A DNA stretch of 64,000 bases, from the NCBI GenBank assembly GCA_009192285.1, contig WBVU01000003.1:2263973-2327972 (forward strand). Reading direction: 5' to 3'. A program made the position numbers and the translations under genes. The notes beneath the pieces are model-generated. The model searched no databases, was not told the origin of the DNA, and was given only the letters and a program-made list of their open reading frames with translations. This DNA comes from Morchella semilibera. Its lineage: Eukaryota > Ascomycota > Pezizomycetes > Pezizales > Morchellaceae. The stretch's first letter is position 1; every line of letters begins with the position of its first letter. Shown piece after piece: positions 12,401-24,800 of the stretch.

Positions 12401-15324
12401 TTTTTTTAATCTACCGAGTTCTACCAATAGCCCGAACAATTAATAGCACCCGAACAAAACTTTTACATAATTAAACAGGCTGCATGCATGTATGAAGTAA
12501 CAAACAAACAACAACAGTACTCGGGCAAAGGACGGATCGGTCTAATCACATATTATCACTCGGACCTACCCACACGTACCCGTATCCGGCCGCCATGCCC
12601 TGGACAACAAGGGGGAAGGGACCCGTGGAATCTTTTGTGTGGTACGTTATTTTCCCCTGGCCACTGGTCTTCCTTCACTTCACATCGGAACACTCACGTT
12701 CGAGTCCTACGTCGTAATGTGAAATCTTGACATGATATCATTGTTGTATCAGGATCCCCAGACCCAGACAACCAACCACCGCGCAGAAAACCCAGAGATG
12801 TAACCCCTGTATACCGACTACAAGGTGATTCTACGATTTTTGATAGATTCTCCGGCTCTTAGATACTAAAGAATACGTATTATATCACCAGCCAACTTAA
12901 CCAATCCCAGCCTCCATGTAGTCGTATCATTGCGTTATTAGCCTTCACTCAAAGTCATGATCTCGGACACCGATCTAGATATCATAGTTGTTGAGAGATC
13001 CTGCTCGGGAAGCGCGTCTGGGCTCTTCAAATCTACATAGACCTCACATCCTCGCACCAGCATGCACATTCACCCCAGGCCGGCCAGCTCAAGAACTCAC
13101 AATAAGGGGGTACATGAAACAATGCAGGCTTTCATGAAGGAGTGAGGAACTTGTCTGTGAGAAGCACCACGTATACTTGCCATAATCCCCCGCCCGAGAC
13201 TAGGCAGGGCTCAATCATAACTATTCAATCAAATCCCTGAACACTCGTAATTCTAATATTTCGATGCGCACTAACGTGAAAATGGCGCTTTGAAACTTCA
13301 CTTCTGAACAGTTTCTAGGCACCTGTACCCTAGCTAATGGTAATATTACTACAGATGAATCATAACCACGGTATCATATACCCACCTTTATGAGCTGGGT
13401 TAACATTCCTTATCGTCTACGTGGGCTCTTTTGAGTCCTCTCACGACCAGGATTACGTTCTTTCAGTCTCGGTGATCGCTGACCTTCAACTGGGCGCTGT
13501 GTATGCATATTGTCTGTGTATCTTCTTATAAGCAGGCAACCAATTCTGGAAACCCCTGCGTTACCTTTCGTCCTCTAGCTTGTACTAGAGCAAAAACTTG
13601 TTCATTGGCCTCTCCGGCCATGCCAGCTGCAATTGATTATATGCTGGTGTATCAGATTTACTGCCATCGTTTATCGACCTCGTGCAAGTCTGCACATGTT
13701 CAATGAATAAAGTAATCAATCTTTATACATGTATGTATCTAGATTAGATTCTTTGATAGCACTAGATGAAACCGGGCCATATTATATGTGTGATGAGCTT
13801 TTGAGTTGTATGTATACTCGTCTTCATTGTAGCAGGTGGTCTGTCTATAAGCATATTTTGTAATGTGAATGTAAACAACCATCTTTATTGATTGCAACAG
13901 AGTCCGGTCCCCTGCCTTCTACAGGATATGTACAAGCATATTTCCCGCATGTGCGTCGACCGTTTGATCAATACCTCGATTGGCCAATTGCGACCTTCCT
14001 CGTTTCATGTCAAAGGTGCCATGCTGCATTGCGGAACCGGTTATCCAATCCGTTTCGCCTTTTTATTACTGCCAGAAGAAAACAAGAAAGTGACTAGTGC
14101 TTACATTAGTTACAGCCTTACTCTGATCATCGGCCCCCTCACCAGCCACTCAGATTTGGAGACTGGGACTAAATCTAGATGGCGGACCAAATTTGAAAAA
14201 GCTAAACAGACATCTTGGCAAAGACATCATTTGGGTCAACAATCTGGTCGTAAGAGGACTGGTCGTAAGGGACTAAAAGGCTTGGGTCTAACGTTTGTAT
14301 ATCATAATAGTATTTTTTTTTCCCCTTTCATTTTGCAACGCGTATATACATGTTTGTACCTCTTAGGTACTAATATCTAAATATCACTCACTTTCTTGGA
14401 ACGTCTATTAATTAATTAATAGATTGATCCTTTAAAACATCTATTATTCAGGGATAATTTTACTAAATCCAATTAACAACTTGTACGCATTGCTTCCAGA
14501 ATTAGTTCTGATTGTCGATATTTAAGTTTTTGGTAAAACCCACTCCGTTGTAGGATCAGGTTTTCCCCTTGCCCAGACCCTCAATCCATAAACAAACCAT
14601 CCACTTCCCAGACAACAACACTCGAATGAGAATCTATGAATGAAACAACCACTCGATATCAAATGACAAAAGCCCAATCAATCAAATCTACAGCAAGACG
14701 AAGATACTCACATATTAACATGCCACTTTCAACCTAAATCCTACGCTCATGGGCGAGATAGGGAGGGTTAGAGTTTACTCCTACATGTATCATGAAGCTT
14801 GGTAATGAACAGCGGGCAGTACCTGCATATTGGCGAAAACCCCTAACCCTATTATAGGAGTCCCTTGTAGGATAATACATGTAATTGGTGGATTCTACAT
14901 TTATGGTGTCACTCGGCTATCCGAGTCATAAAACATCACTCAGTATCTTGTACTAGCAGACTTAGCAGCAGTGCACTCCGTGACTGAATACAGTACATGT
15001 AGTCTGGCTTTTCAAATGATGTCAGGCCCTAACAGGCTAGATGATCTCCTCGAAATTCGGGCACATAAAGTAAATGCATATTGTGCTGATAACTATATAT
15101 AAGTACGCAGCTACGTCCTAGACTTTCTTGTCATGATCTCCTAGAGACCCCGAAGTTCCTGTCGCGAAGATAGAAGACCCTTCAATAAATCTGCTCGCAT
15201 ATCATACTCGTATCTACGAGATGTCATTGGGGTCTTTATTCTGTTGTATGCGTTTCTGCCCTCCTCTGTCCGACAATACATCTACTCGATACGGAGTTAA
15301 TAGCATGTTATATGCCCGATCACG

Positions 15325-15354
15325 CATGCATGTATCTAAGTAGATACATGCATG
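15325..15354. repeat. Perfect 14-bp inverted repeat, 2-nt loop
   Basis: CATGCATGTATCTA is followed after AG by its exact reverse complement TAGATACATGCATG. It could form a cruciform or bind a dimeric factor. Confidence 0.9.
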
Positions 15355-15540
15355 TAGATACCTGCTCCGAGATTACAGACAGAGCAATAATGCCAAGTTT
15401 TTGATGTTCCAGATTATTTGATGCAGGCGAATCAAGCAAATGTGGGGGTGTCTTACCATGATGTGGGGTGGACACTCCACCGAATGTGTTGGTATGTATG
15501 AAGTGAACAACTCAGGCAGTGAGTCTAGCTAAGATGACAT

Positions 15541-15558
15541 GTAGGTACATGTACCTAC
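15541..15558. repeat. 18-bp perfect palindrome GTAGGTACATGTACCTAC
   Basis: An uninterrupted self-complementary sequence centred on the TACATGTA core that recurs through the window. Confidence 0.9.
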
Positions 15559-15925
15559 CGGGAATTCGAAATCCACAGTCTAGCGGGGCCTTTACGGGCG
15601 TTTAATTGAGCACGGTAAGAACCAGGTTGTATGAATAGACTCTGCTGAAATCATCTGGCCAAAGTATTAGGAATTTGAGGTTTTCAACACTACAGTCCAA
15701 CTACTACTACTGCTGTTTGAACATGAATTAAAGATCTGTTGAAAGACACCCCTGTTAAATGGCAGGGATTTCGTGTTCGGGTCGATAAGTGAGAGACAAC
15801 CACCTCGAAAATGCGTCTGTGCCTTTTTTTCATCCCATAGCTATCTTTTTTTTTTTTCTTCAGCCATTGCAACGTCTATATTTCATCCTCGTTTTATTTG
15901 ATTTTTTTTTCTTTCTCTCCTCTCC

Positions 15926-15970
15926 CCCTCCTCCTCCTCCTCCTCCTCCTCCTCTTTTTTTTTTTTTTTT
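15926..15970 (+). repeat. TCC microsatellite followed by poly-T
   Basis: About eight tandem TCC units followed by a run of about 16 T, just upstream of the ORF at 16016. Likely part of its promoter or 5' leader. Confidence 0.8.
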
Positions 15971-16015
15971 GTTGAGCTCCCCATCCACTTTAATTGACAG
16001 AGTGCCCGGCATGAT

Positions 16016-18553
16016 ATGATGGACTCTACTTCAAGTACTTCGCCCACTGGGGCATGCAACTTTCGTGATCTCGGCCAAGCTAGTATCGCCCTCACCTGCG
16101 GCTGCCAACGATTCTGGCGCCGGAAACGGAGGCGTGGAAAAGGAGCCGCTGGAGGTGGAGTAGGAGACAGAAGAACTGGACAATCCCCCAATACAGAGTT
16201 CACCAATGGGAAAGAAACCGCTAGAATCGGTCGCTTTGGTGAGAAGCAGCAGGACGGTGGTGGTCGGAGATCCTCCTTCGCCGATAACGAGGAAAACTCT
16301 GATGATGATTGTCAATGTGGCCATCACGCATGTTTCCACTCTTTTGAACGAATAGCTACCCGACCCCCTCGTACCTCTCCTTCCAATTCTCAATCTACTG
16401 GGCGTCATCATTCCCGTCAGACCCAGGACGCTAAGGCCTCCCTACGACTCGGCAGGTCTGGGTCAAATCTATCTACCAGCGGATTTTCGATAATAAGTGG
16501 GACTACTACGGAACGCGACTGCTCGACAGCCGAGCCAAGTCAATCGTCTTCAACAGCTCAGCCTTCCCGACTAGGAGCAGGTTTTCCTACACCTATATCT
16601 AACTCACAGGTTACTACTCCTGGGAAAGGCGATGAATTAGGTGATCTTCTACAAGGATTTCAGTCAGTTCTAGAAAACTTGCTATCAAGGATAGAGAAAG
16701 AAGCCCTAGGAAATTCTGCAGGCATTGCCGAGATCAATTCAAGGTTGACAAAGCTGATTGAGCTCAATGAGAAATTAGAAAAATCGTCAAAGTCTCATGC
16801 TGAGCGTCTAGAAACAGTGGAAACGTTCGGTACCATTCTTGAAGAAGTCCGCGATAAGCTTGAACTGATGGAGGATCGTGCAAATGAAGTGGATGTAAAG
16901 ATTTTCAGCTTCGAAGACCGACTAGATGATCGCCTGGGTACAATTGAGTCCCTTCTCAAAAGAAATAGCAAAAAGAGAAAGCTTCGAGAAAGGGGATTAA
17001 ATGAGGATGGGTTGCTTCGGGATCCAAAGCGACGCAAGGGAGGGCGAGGAAATGAGTCTGAGGTATTGCCCGAGAGCACCAGCCATCTAGACATCGGACC
17101 CGGGGGTACAGAAAGCGTTAGCACCAGCGCATCGAGCAGCCCTTGCACATTTCCGTCGGCAGACAAAGTAAACCCCTCACTCCTGGCGCGCCTAGAGTCA
17201 CGCCTGATACAAGTGGAAAAGAACGCTCCCCCCTCACCTGAATCGCCCTGGGTGGTTGAGGTCGTACTACTCCCGCCATCACCATTGAGGGGAATTTGGA
17301 ACGACGGAACGGAATTGGTCTCTGGGTACGAAAGTAGCAACCCGCAGTCTGTCAGCACGTACTCTGGAGCATACCCTCGAAGGCAGTCTAACGATTTTAG
17401 CGACGGACCTGTACCTCGGAGTTTTGGCGTGAACTCTCGTCTTTACCGCAGGCTAGGCACCAGGGGCTTTGTCAGGCATATCAGTGTCCTGGGGCCTACA
17501 AGTCAAGATGTAGCAGCTGCGGTTGACTTTAGCTTTGGAGGACTGATTACCTGGTGCCATTCCTTCTGCCCTTCTGGTGAAGATGCAGCTTCCCAGCCCC
17601 CACCTCAGTATCAAAGAGTGAGTCTCGACTGGCAACCACTCAGAAAGGTCCATAAACAAACCAACTTGGAGTTCCTAAAGCCAGGTGAGATGATGGAAAT
17701 AATGTGGACAGTAGATTTTCTTAAGGGCAGCTGCATCATGAAAGGCCACAGAACAGTGCTCTATATCACGCCACTACTTCAGCCTTCGCCGGTTTCGTCT
17801 CGCTCGGGCCCCACATGGAAAGACATAAAGGATCTTCCGGATTACATAGCTATTGGAGAGTTTGAAAAAAATACTACGAATGCACCAGCCAACCCGGAAA
17901 ACGATCTCGAAGATGACGACTGTTGGGCATGGCTGGAAAAACTTGATAATGCTTCTGAGGTGGAGCCAGCCCCACCTTCGGAGAGGTCGGTATCCCCAGT
18001 GGCCTCATGGAGCTCATTCGGGCCTTTCCAACTGGAAGAGGAAGCACGAGCCCAACGAGCTCTGAACGAAGAGGAGGAGGAGGCACAAAAGAAGACACCC
18101 TCTCCAATGAACATTGTCAACTCTGAGCCGAATGGCCGCCATTCATCTGAGCCACCGTCACCGCCGGTATCATTCCCGAACCATAAAAAAGGCAAGTATT
18201 CACCGCCGCCGCCACCATCATGTGAAGAAAGCGGCGGCCGAGTTCGAAACGAAGTCGCGACTGGCATAGAAGCCATGACACCCGTGACAACGACAACGAC
18301 AAGAAGCAGCATACTCAAATCGAGTTCAGTCGACAGTAGTGGGAAGAGCAGTATGCGAGAGTCCTGGAAATCTAGCTTATCGGTCCTATCATCGGGCTGG
18401 CAGGCATGCCCGAGAACTTTGGGGTGGGTGAACGATGACATAATTTTAGGAGATGCGGGGGAGGAAGAGCATTCATCCGACGATACAAGAGAAAGTGGGT
18501 GTAGAGATGATGATACTGTGGAAGATACAGATGAAATGATGGATATAAAATAA
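16016..18553 (+). CDS. Large hypothetical protein with Cys-rich motifs and coiled coil
   Basis: Single exon, 845 residues, family not recognised. An N-terminal segment has CNFRDLG and LTCGCQRFWRRKRRRGK, a basic stretch that could be a nuclear localisation signal. Residues 98-109 read DCQCGHHACFHS, a compact C-x-C-G-H-H-x-x-C-x-H cluster that could bind one zinc. Residues about 205-315 form a strong heptad-type coiled coil ending in KRNSKKRKLRERG, a second basic patch. Residues about 485-590 are a more ordered region (GFVRHISVLGPTSQDVAAAV, GGLITWCHSFCPSG, EFLKPGEMMEIMWTVDFLKG). The rest is Ser/Pro-rich and probably disordered, with an acidic C-terminus. The ATG at 16016 is followed at once by another Met. 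A DNA- or chromatin-linked scaffold is plausible, but is inference from basic patches plus the Cys/His cluster. Confidence 0.8.
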   Translation: MMDSTSSTSPTGACNFRDLGQASIALTCGCQRFWRRKRRRGKGAAGGGVGDRRTGQSPNTEFTNGKETARIGRFGEKQQDGGGRRSSFADNEENSDDDCQCGHHACFHSFERIATRPPRTSPSNSQSTGRHHSRQTQDAKASLRLGRSGSNLSTSGFSIISGTTTERDCSTAEPSQSSSTAQPSRLGAGFPTPISNSQVTTPGKGDELGDLLQGFQSVLENLLSRIEKEALGNSAGIAEINSRLTKLIELNEKLEKSSKSHAERLETVETFGTILEEVRDKLELMEDRANEVDVKIFSFEDRLDDRLGTIESLLKRNSKKRKLRERGLNEDGLLRDPKRRKGGRGNESEVLPESTSHLDIGPGGTESVSTSASSSPCTFPSADKVNPSLLARLESRLIQVEKNAPPSPESPWVVEVVLLPPSPLRGIWNDGTELVSGYESSNPQSVSTYSGAYPRRQSNDFSDGPVPRSFGVNSRLYRRLGTRGFVRHISVLGPTSQDVAAAVDFSFGGLITWCHSFCPSGEDAASQPPPQYQRVSLDWQPLRKVHKQTNLEFLKPGEMMEIMWTVDFLKGSCIMKGHRTVLYITPLLQPSPVSSRSGPTWKDIKDLPDYIAIGEFEKNTTNAPANPENDLEDDDCWAWLEKLDNASEVEPAPPSERSVSPVASWSSFGPFQLEEEARAQRALNEEEEEAQKKTPSPMNIVNSEPNGRHSSEPPSPPVSFPNHKKGKYSPPPPPSCEESGGRVRNEVATGIEAMTPVTTTTTRSSILKSSSVDSSGKSSMRESWKSSLSVLSSGWQACPRTLGWVNDDIILGDAGEEEHSSDDTRESGCRDDDTVEDTDEMMDIK

Positions 18554-19947
18554 AAGGGAAGATATTAGCAATGGGTAAATGATACATGACCTTTGAGATT
18601 CAAGGAATGAAGATGTTCCGTTTTTTTCTCTCTTTTTTTTTCCCCCCCTACTTTTTCCCCCCCTACTATGTCTATAACTACACCGTGGTTTTATTTGTTA
18701 TTTTTCCTTTCTTTTCCTTTCTTTTCTTTTGTCTATTGGGAAGGTCTACCACTACTCTGAGCGGAGCTCTTGGGGGGAGGGGGGGGGGTGCTATTATTAT
18801 TACTATTATTGCATGCAATATCTTCTTCTTCTGTATTTACATCTTTGGCATCTTTTCTTACTATCTACATGAGTTATCATTTCTTGACGAGTAGAGGGAG
18901 ACGTACATACTTTCAAAGTTTTGAGTACATGCACTTTGGGATACTGTATGTAAGTACCTAAGAACGAATGCACAGCTTAGTCCTGTAGTTGTATTTAGTA
19001 GAGTAGTGTTCAATACATGCGAAGAACTGCTGTGTGATGTTGGACAGGTACAAGTAATATGTAGATGTAGATAGAGATGTAGTACATGTAGTAAGTACAC
19101 AGTAAGTTATGTACATACATGTATCTACAATGGCTACAATGGCAGTTTAGATATCGAGTTTAATTCTTTGACGCGTGACGTCACTCCATATCACTTGTAG
19201 CAAACGTGTAAAGTGGAAAGTTGAAAGTGTTGAATTATTATAAGACAGCACGTGATCTTCAAACAAAACAACTTGAGCAGTTGAGCTAACTTGATTGGTT
19301 AATCCCCGAAGACGACACACACCTGGAGAATAAACATCTCATCTTCTCTCACTTCTTCTTCTCATCCTCAACGTTCACAACATAACATATACATACACAC
19401 ATACAACCTCTGTCTGTATACAACCACCACACGGTCAGTATAATCAGCTATGGAAAGCCAATTGAAGGGAGTATTAACAACCTTTGACAGCTCCTATAGA
19501 CTGCTCTTCTTACCTCATCAGCTCATCCATCCATGTCAACAGACAATCATCGCTTGATCACGCCAGATATTCACTGAACACGTCCCCATAAAAATACTTA
19601 ACCACTACCCCCACCCACCCCCCCACCCCTTTTCCCCTCCCCACATCTTCAATACTCCCGAGCCCCCATCCCCCACCCCCCCCCCCCTGAAACCTCTTTT
19701 GATCTTCTACCCTCAATCCATACCTGATTGGCGCGCCCTGAAACCCTCATTAAGAGAAGAAGATAACTTTCAAGGGTTTCCTAACAACCAAATCCTGGCT
19801 GCTGTGCTGTCAGTCCCCTTTCAAACCTCGTCAACTTGAAGCAATAGACAGTACTTAAGTACCATTCGAATTTTTGTTCTGGTATGTTTATCATCTCTCC
19901 AACCACACACCTCACTCATTCATACATACACCAAACTAACAACTATA
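18554..19947. other. Intergenic region / long 5' leader
   Basis: Starts with T-rich 3' flank of the preceding gene and a G10 run (18779-18788). TACATGTA occurs at 19083 and 19116. From about 19340 to 19947 the sequence is C/A-rich with CACCCCC strings and a C12 run at 19676-19687, as expected for the promoter and leader of the next gene. No further gene seen. Confidence 0.5.
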
Positions 19948-20649
19948 ATGTGTGGTCTCAGCTATAACCCCCAAAACCCACCCCCCACAATGCCCGAACG
20001 CCGCACAACCCGCGTCCTTCAATCCCTCGCCCCTAACCAGCAGAAGAAATCTGCTATGGGAACTCATCCCGCCCCTACCCCATGCACCTGCACTGCCGAA
20101 CTAGCTGCTCTCCGTCCCGAGGTCGCTGAGCTCCGCAGTGAAGTCGTAGAGCTCACCCGCGCACTCAACGAGATGAAGGAAGTGATGTATGCGCGTCTCC
20201 TCTTCCCGCACATGTCACTCGCCGAAGCGCAGACCGACGCAACCGAAGTCACCTGGGAGCACGTACGTCCTCCGAAGCGCCAACGGTCTGATAGCGCCCT
20301 GTATCTGCCGGACATACCGGATGGGTTCTCGGACAGCACAGCGCACAGCCTGGTATTTAAGCAACGAACAAAAAATGCCGAGAAGGAGTGCGAACGCGCG
20401 TGTAAGAAGTTCAAGATCAACCCCGTGACGGGGGAATCGCTAGAGAAGACGAATCGGCAAGGGGTATCGGCCGTCCCGAAAGTAGCAGAGGTGGTGAAGG
20501 AGACACAGACGCTGGATGAGAGTGAGCAGGAGGTGGTGAGGGTAACAAGGAGAATGGCGGTCCTGATTGAGCCCCAGCCAGTTGCAAAGGTGGAGAGGGC
20601 TCGGAGGGGGAGAGCCTCGACGTTAAGGGTTGGGAGGGGGAGGAAGTAA
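19948..20649 (+). CDS. Hypothetical coiled-coil protein
   Basis: Single exon, 233 residues from the first ATG at 19948. The second ATG at 19990 (MPERRTTRVLQSL) lies in a better fungal start context (CACAATGCC) and may be the true start. Residues about 50-90 form a short heptad coiled coil (ELAALRPEVAELRSEVVEL). Basic runs follow (PPKRQR and CKKFKINPVTG), and the C-terminus is Arg/Gly-rich (RARRGRASTLRVGRGRK). No signal peptide or membrane segment is visible. The basic, coiled-coil make-up suggests a nuclear or nucleic-acid-associated protein, but no family is recognised. GC content is higher than the flanks, supporting real coding sequence. Confidence 0.7.
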   Translation: MCGLSYNPQNPPPTMPERRTTRVLQSLAPNQQKKSAMGTHPAPTPCTCTAELAALRPEVAELRSEVVELTRALNEMKEVMYARLLFPHMSLAEAQTDATEVTWEHVRPPKRQRSDSALYLPDIPDGFSDSTAHSLVFKQRTKNAEKECERACKKFKINPVTGESLEKTNRQGVSAVPKVAEVVKETQTLDESEQEVVRVTRRMAVLIEPQPVAKVERARRGRASTLRVGRGRK

Positions 20650-20682
20650 TCAAGGAAGGAAGGAAAACATTTTTCTTTTGGC

Positions 20683-20708
20683 TTGGGTTTGGGTTTGGGT
20701 TTGGGTTT
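20683..20708 (+). repeat. TTTGGG tandem repeat
   Basis: About four perfect TTTGGG hexamers in the 3' flank of the preceding gene. It resembles but does not match the canonical TTAGGG fungal telomere unit, so it is best read as a microsatellite. Confidence 0.75.
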
Positions 20709-21371
20709 CGATTATTATTACTATTATTTTTGGTCTGTTTTGGGTTTTTCTCTTCTTTGTCATGGCTGGTGGAGTTTATCTTTTTTTTTTTTTTATTTTT
20801 TATTTTATTGGCGCAATTTGTTTCTAGCAAGCTACATCACAGCTAGGAGTTTGCGCAAGTGTATGCATTGTGCTTTATGTAGAGTCTCAAAAGCACTGTA
20901 TGATTAATCACCTAAAAGGCCACCAGACTAGCAAGCAATTGAAGTCATCTCACTCCTCTCCATCTCCGCCATCTTTACAATCGAAGTCATCTCACCTCCA
21001 GTCCATCTACATAGCATCTATGAATGTATTGTGATCAATCACAAGCTCCCAATTGCGATACTCCCCGCCCGCTGCCTTCACCAATCATAGCTACATACAT
21101 CCTCCACTCCCTTCGCCTAACGGCTGCATACCCGCAACGACCTGACCTCCTATTGAACCGCCTCCACGAACCACTGTAGCCCCTGAATTTATTCTGGCTC
21201 TGAAGCGGATTATCTAACCCCGACAAGGATTAGGCGTCAACACCGCCAACAACCACTCCTGCGAAGGAGGAGGAAATAACTGTACATACAATTACAATAC
21301 AATACACGGCTAGTGAGTGAGTGAGTGGGGCAGTGAGTACGGATTGGTGGGGCAGAGGACAGGCGGTGGCC

Positions 21372-21398
21372 TCATGTGCTATCACTCGGCTGGTCAGC
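21372..21398 (+). repeat. Dispersed motif copy 1 (TCATG..TATCACTCGG)
   Basis: Reads TCATGTGCTATCACTCGG followed by CTGGTCAGC. The same core recurs at 41536 and 42316. Confidence 0.6.
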
Positions 21399-21814
21399 TA
21401 CCTACATACCGCTACCATTATTACGGCCGTCAAAGATGGGGTGATACCCTGCTGGGCGTGTCCGGATCATGAACTTGCGGTCTACGAAGCCGTGTACCTA
21501 TGTATATATGTACATGTAAAGTCCAAGTGGCCGAGCACTCTACAGCACCGCACCCACCCAAGCAAATGGAGAATTCTTTTTATACTTCATTAATCTTTTA
21601 ACATGAAATATGAACTAGACGGGATATAGAAGAAAAGTACAAAAATTCTAACAGTCAACGATGGGTACCAGAAACAGGACCTAAAGTGCCCCCCTCCCAA
21701 AATACCCGTTCCAAGAATCTATACACTTCCAAAAGAAAAAACAGAGCAAATCCTAATGAAGCAATCCTAATGAAACAATCGTACTGAAGCAACTATAACA
21801 ACGAAGGGAGAATT

Positions 21815-24800
21815 CTAGACTCTATACTGCGGATAATCCTTGAACTTGATGCCAGAGCGCTGTTCAAAAATCGAAATATCAATGGTGTTTTCCGTCAAGA
21901 AACGCCAGACATGCACCTTCTTTTGCTGGCCATATCTACGAACACGACCAATGGCCTGAGTCTCGCAAGAACGGTACTCGTAGTCACTTGTCGTCAATAG
22001 TGGAGAGAGGAAGATGGCGTGGTTCGCATTGGTCAAATTTCTGGGATTGAACTGTTAGTTCGTAAGGTAAATAATTAGGAAGGAGGTTACTCACGCCCCA
22101 GAAGCACTCTCATCCATTACGTTCAATAGTAGTACCTTGAGACTGTCTTTATCACCCGCCTCTTGAAAACGTTGCAAAGCTTTGCTCTGCGCTGCTGCCG
22201 TCCCCTTGAGTTGCAAGAATTCAATCTTGTACTCGGACAATACCTCCGCAACTTTCTCCATGAGGTCAGGGAATTGCACAAAGAGCAGGACCTTATCCTT
22301 CTTCGGGATAACTCCTTTGATGAGTTCCATAACCTTCTCCAGCTTCATCCCGTAATGCTTCCCAAGACCTTCCTTAGGGTCTTCAACCCCCAAACTTTCT
22401 CCCTTAACAACATTAAGAACACGTGCTGGGGCATCACAGCCCGCAGTAAGACATTCTTGTCTGTGCGCCGCAGCTTCGAGGCAAGTGTAGCAGCCCTGGT
22501 GACCACAGCTCGAAAGAACAGCGATTTCAGAAACAGGTAAGCCAGATCTCCCACAGCCGGGACATGACACATTAGATACAGAATTACGCTTCGCAAACTC
22601 TGCTAGTCCGAATTGTTGAAGATCGCGGACAATTTTAAAGTAGCGCAAGGATCTGTGACGACCGACCAGCTCCTTCCTTACGAGAGCACGAAGCTGACTG
22701 GTTCGGTCTCGGAGTTGTTGGATCTTGTCCTCCATAGAAGTCGGCCATGGAATCACCTCGTCGTCGTCGTCTTCCTTCTTGCCCTTAGCTGTTTTCTTAG
22801 ACTTCGATAAAAAGTCCACCTTAGGAACGTTCCCGATGTCAGTAAAAGGAGCAGGGCCCTTTCCGTTTCCGTTTGCCTGATCGATCAACGCAAGTATGTC
22901 CTTTCCGGCTTCTGCATCACCAATACCAGCAGTACGGGTAGTAGTCAACCAAGTGCTGAAATGATCTTCACCGGGAAAGGCGGATTTCGGGATCTCCCTA
23001 TGACGTTTCAGACAGTCTACCAAACGTTGGCGGACCTCCTCGCGGCAGCTAGTGAGTTGGCGCTTGCGGTCTTTCACAATGACATGACACGCCTGAACAG
23101 CGTTCTCTTCGTCCTCCTTAGTAAAATCAAGAACAAAGTGAGAGCAGCGCTTGAGTAGTGCTTCTTCAGCGGATGCGCTGTCTCCTAACGATTCCTGCAA
23201 CCTCTTGTCCCTGTCGTTATCAAGCTTTATCTTTGATCTTCTGATATTCATATCCAAAGCCTGTAGGTGGTGCTCGAGTTCAAGGTAAATGGCACGTTCG
23301 GCGGCCGGAAGAGAAATTGGGACTGCATGCTCTTCAAACGGAATTTCGTCGATCTCTGCGATGTTTTGACGAACAAACTGGTTCAAGAAAGCCTGGGCAA
23401 CTTCTTGTCTTCTTTGATGCCAATTGGGGGATCTGAGCTCGCGGAAAGCAGTAAAAGCCTCGACATCTATATTCGAGTTAGTTATACACAATTTACCCTT
23501 AGTAGATCAACTTACCTGTTCGGTCTTTCCTAATCTTTTTCCTATTGTCAATCTTGCCAACCATGTCATCATCAATTCCGAGATGAATACCCAAAAAAAC
23601 CGAGATAGTCTTGACGTCTGCAAAATCATCTAATGGCGGAGTACCAGACAAAACCCAGCGAAACTTTGATTGCAAAGAAGTGATAGAGGAATGAATGCGG
23701 CCTGCAAGATAGGTGTACTCATCAACTACTAGCCTGTTGAAGTGGAACATTGCTAGGGGCGGTGCCATCATTTGCTTCCAGTCTCGTTTTACAACTGATG
23801 TCTTGAGCCGCCATGGGTCGCCCTCCGTACGTGCTACGGCAACTTTACTTTTCTTTGTACGACCAGACACACTGGAAGAACTATCGTTTGAATCAGATTC
23901 TTGATCAGAATCAGATCTCTTGCGTTTGGCACCTGCCTTCCCTTTGTCTTTGGCACCTGCCTTTCCTTTTTCCTTGGCCTCAACATACGCTTTTCCAATG
24001 AGACGCTTAGTCTGCACGAATACCTCCCCAACATCTTCACTTTTCAACTTTTTAGCCCGCTCTTCCATCGCGGCCAGAGCAAACTCAGCGCCTCCATTAC
24101 GGAGGTTCTCGACTTGTTCTTTTAGGTCGGAAATAGCCTGCTCTTGCCAAGCATTAAATCGTCTACCATCCGACGAAGGCGGACTGTTTGATGCTGCAAA
24201 TGTAGCCAGACTCGAGAGGTAAGCATCACTTTTGAACAAAGTTGACGACACAACGATAATATCGGCATTCATTATCTGCATCATTGATGTTTTATTTAAA
24301 TCGGTTTGTGATTTGATTTTGATGACTTTGTAGGTGTTTCCAGTGAACTTGGAGATTTCAGATGGCCATTGGTTAGTGAGGTGGGGAGGCACAACTATTA
24401 AGGTGGCTTTCACGGGGATCGCCCCAGTAAGGTTTGAAGGAAGTGAAATGCTTGTGTGAGAGCAATCAACCAACCCAAGAGTGATCGCAGTTTTTCCATA
24501 TCCGACCTGATCTGCAAGAACACCCCCAAGAACCTGAATAGGCCTTTCCACTCTCCCTTCAGCCCTCCAATTAAGATGTGGGAGAAGAGCTTCAGAGACC
24601 TCCTCTTCGATGAATGGGAGAGAGTCATCTTTCTCCTGCTCCATCATCCATGTAAGTGACCTGAGCTGTTCTGGTCTGAGCTTGGTAATGAAATTAGGCG
24701 GTTGGGTGAATTGGGCGTCTCGTTTATTGCTAGTAAGCTCGAAGGGCGGTAAAATGATCCTACTGGCCGGAATATAGTCTGTCGTAAGGCGCCAGCTGAG

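Larger units (their letters stand above)
9456..16015. other. 6.5-kb gene-poor region rich in palindromes
   Basis: The largest gap in the window. I find no ORF with family motifs or a convincing spliced model. It is dense in TACATGTA palindromes (10369, 10469, 13726, 14782, 14876, 14994, 15546) and contains two larger hairpins (15325-15354, 15541-15558). A short telomere-like string AACCTAACCCTAACCC starts at 10406. The last 200 bases are pyrimidine-rich with a TCC microsatellite and long T runs, and are probably the leader of the gene at 16016. A 162-codon open frame at about 13892-14380 lacks recognisable domains. Confidence 0.45.
20650..21814. other. Intergenic region between convergent genes
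   Basis: T-rich 3' flank, then mixed sequence. Contains one copy of the TCATG..TATCACTCGG motif (21372-21389) and a TACATGTA at 21511. No supported gene. Confidence 0.5.

Noticed and set aside
13892-14380. 162-codon open frame on the plus strand
   Set aside because: Begins with a non-ATG codon, has no domain or signal sequence, and an overlapping frame is equally open.
20683-20708. TTTGGG repeat as an interstitial telomere
   Set aside because: The unit differs from TTAGGG, which appears elsewhere in the window, and it lies in a 3' flank rich in other simple repeats.
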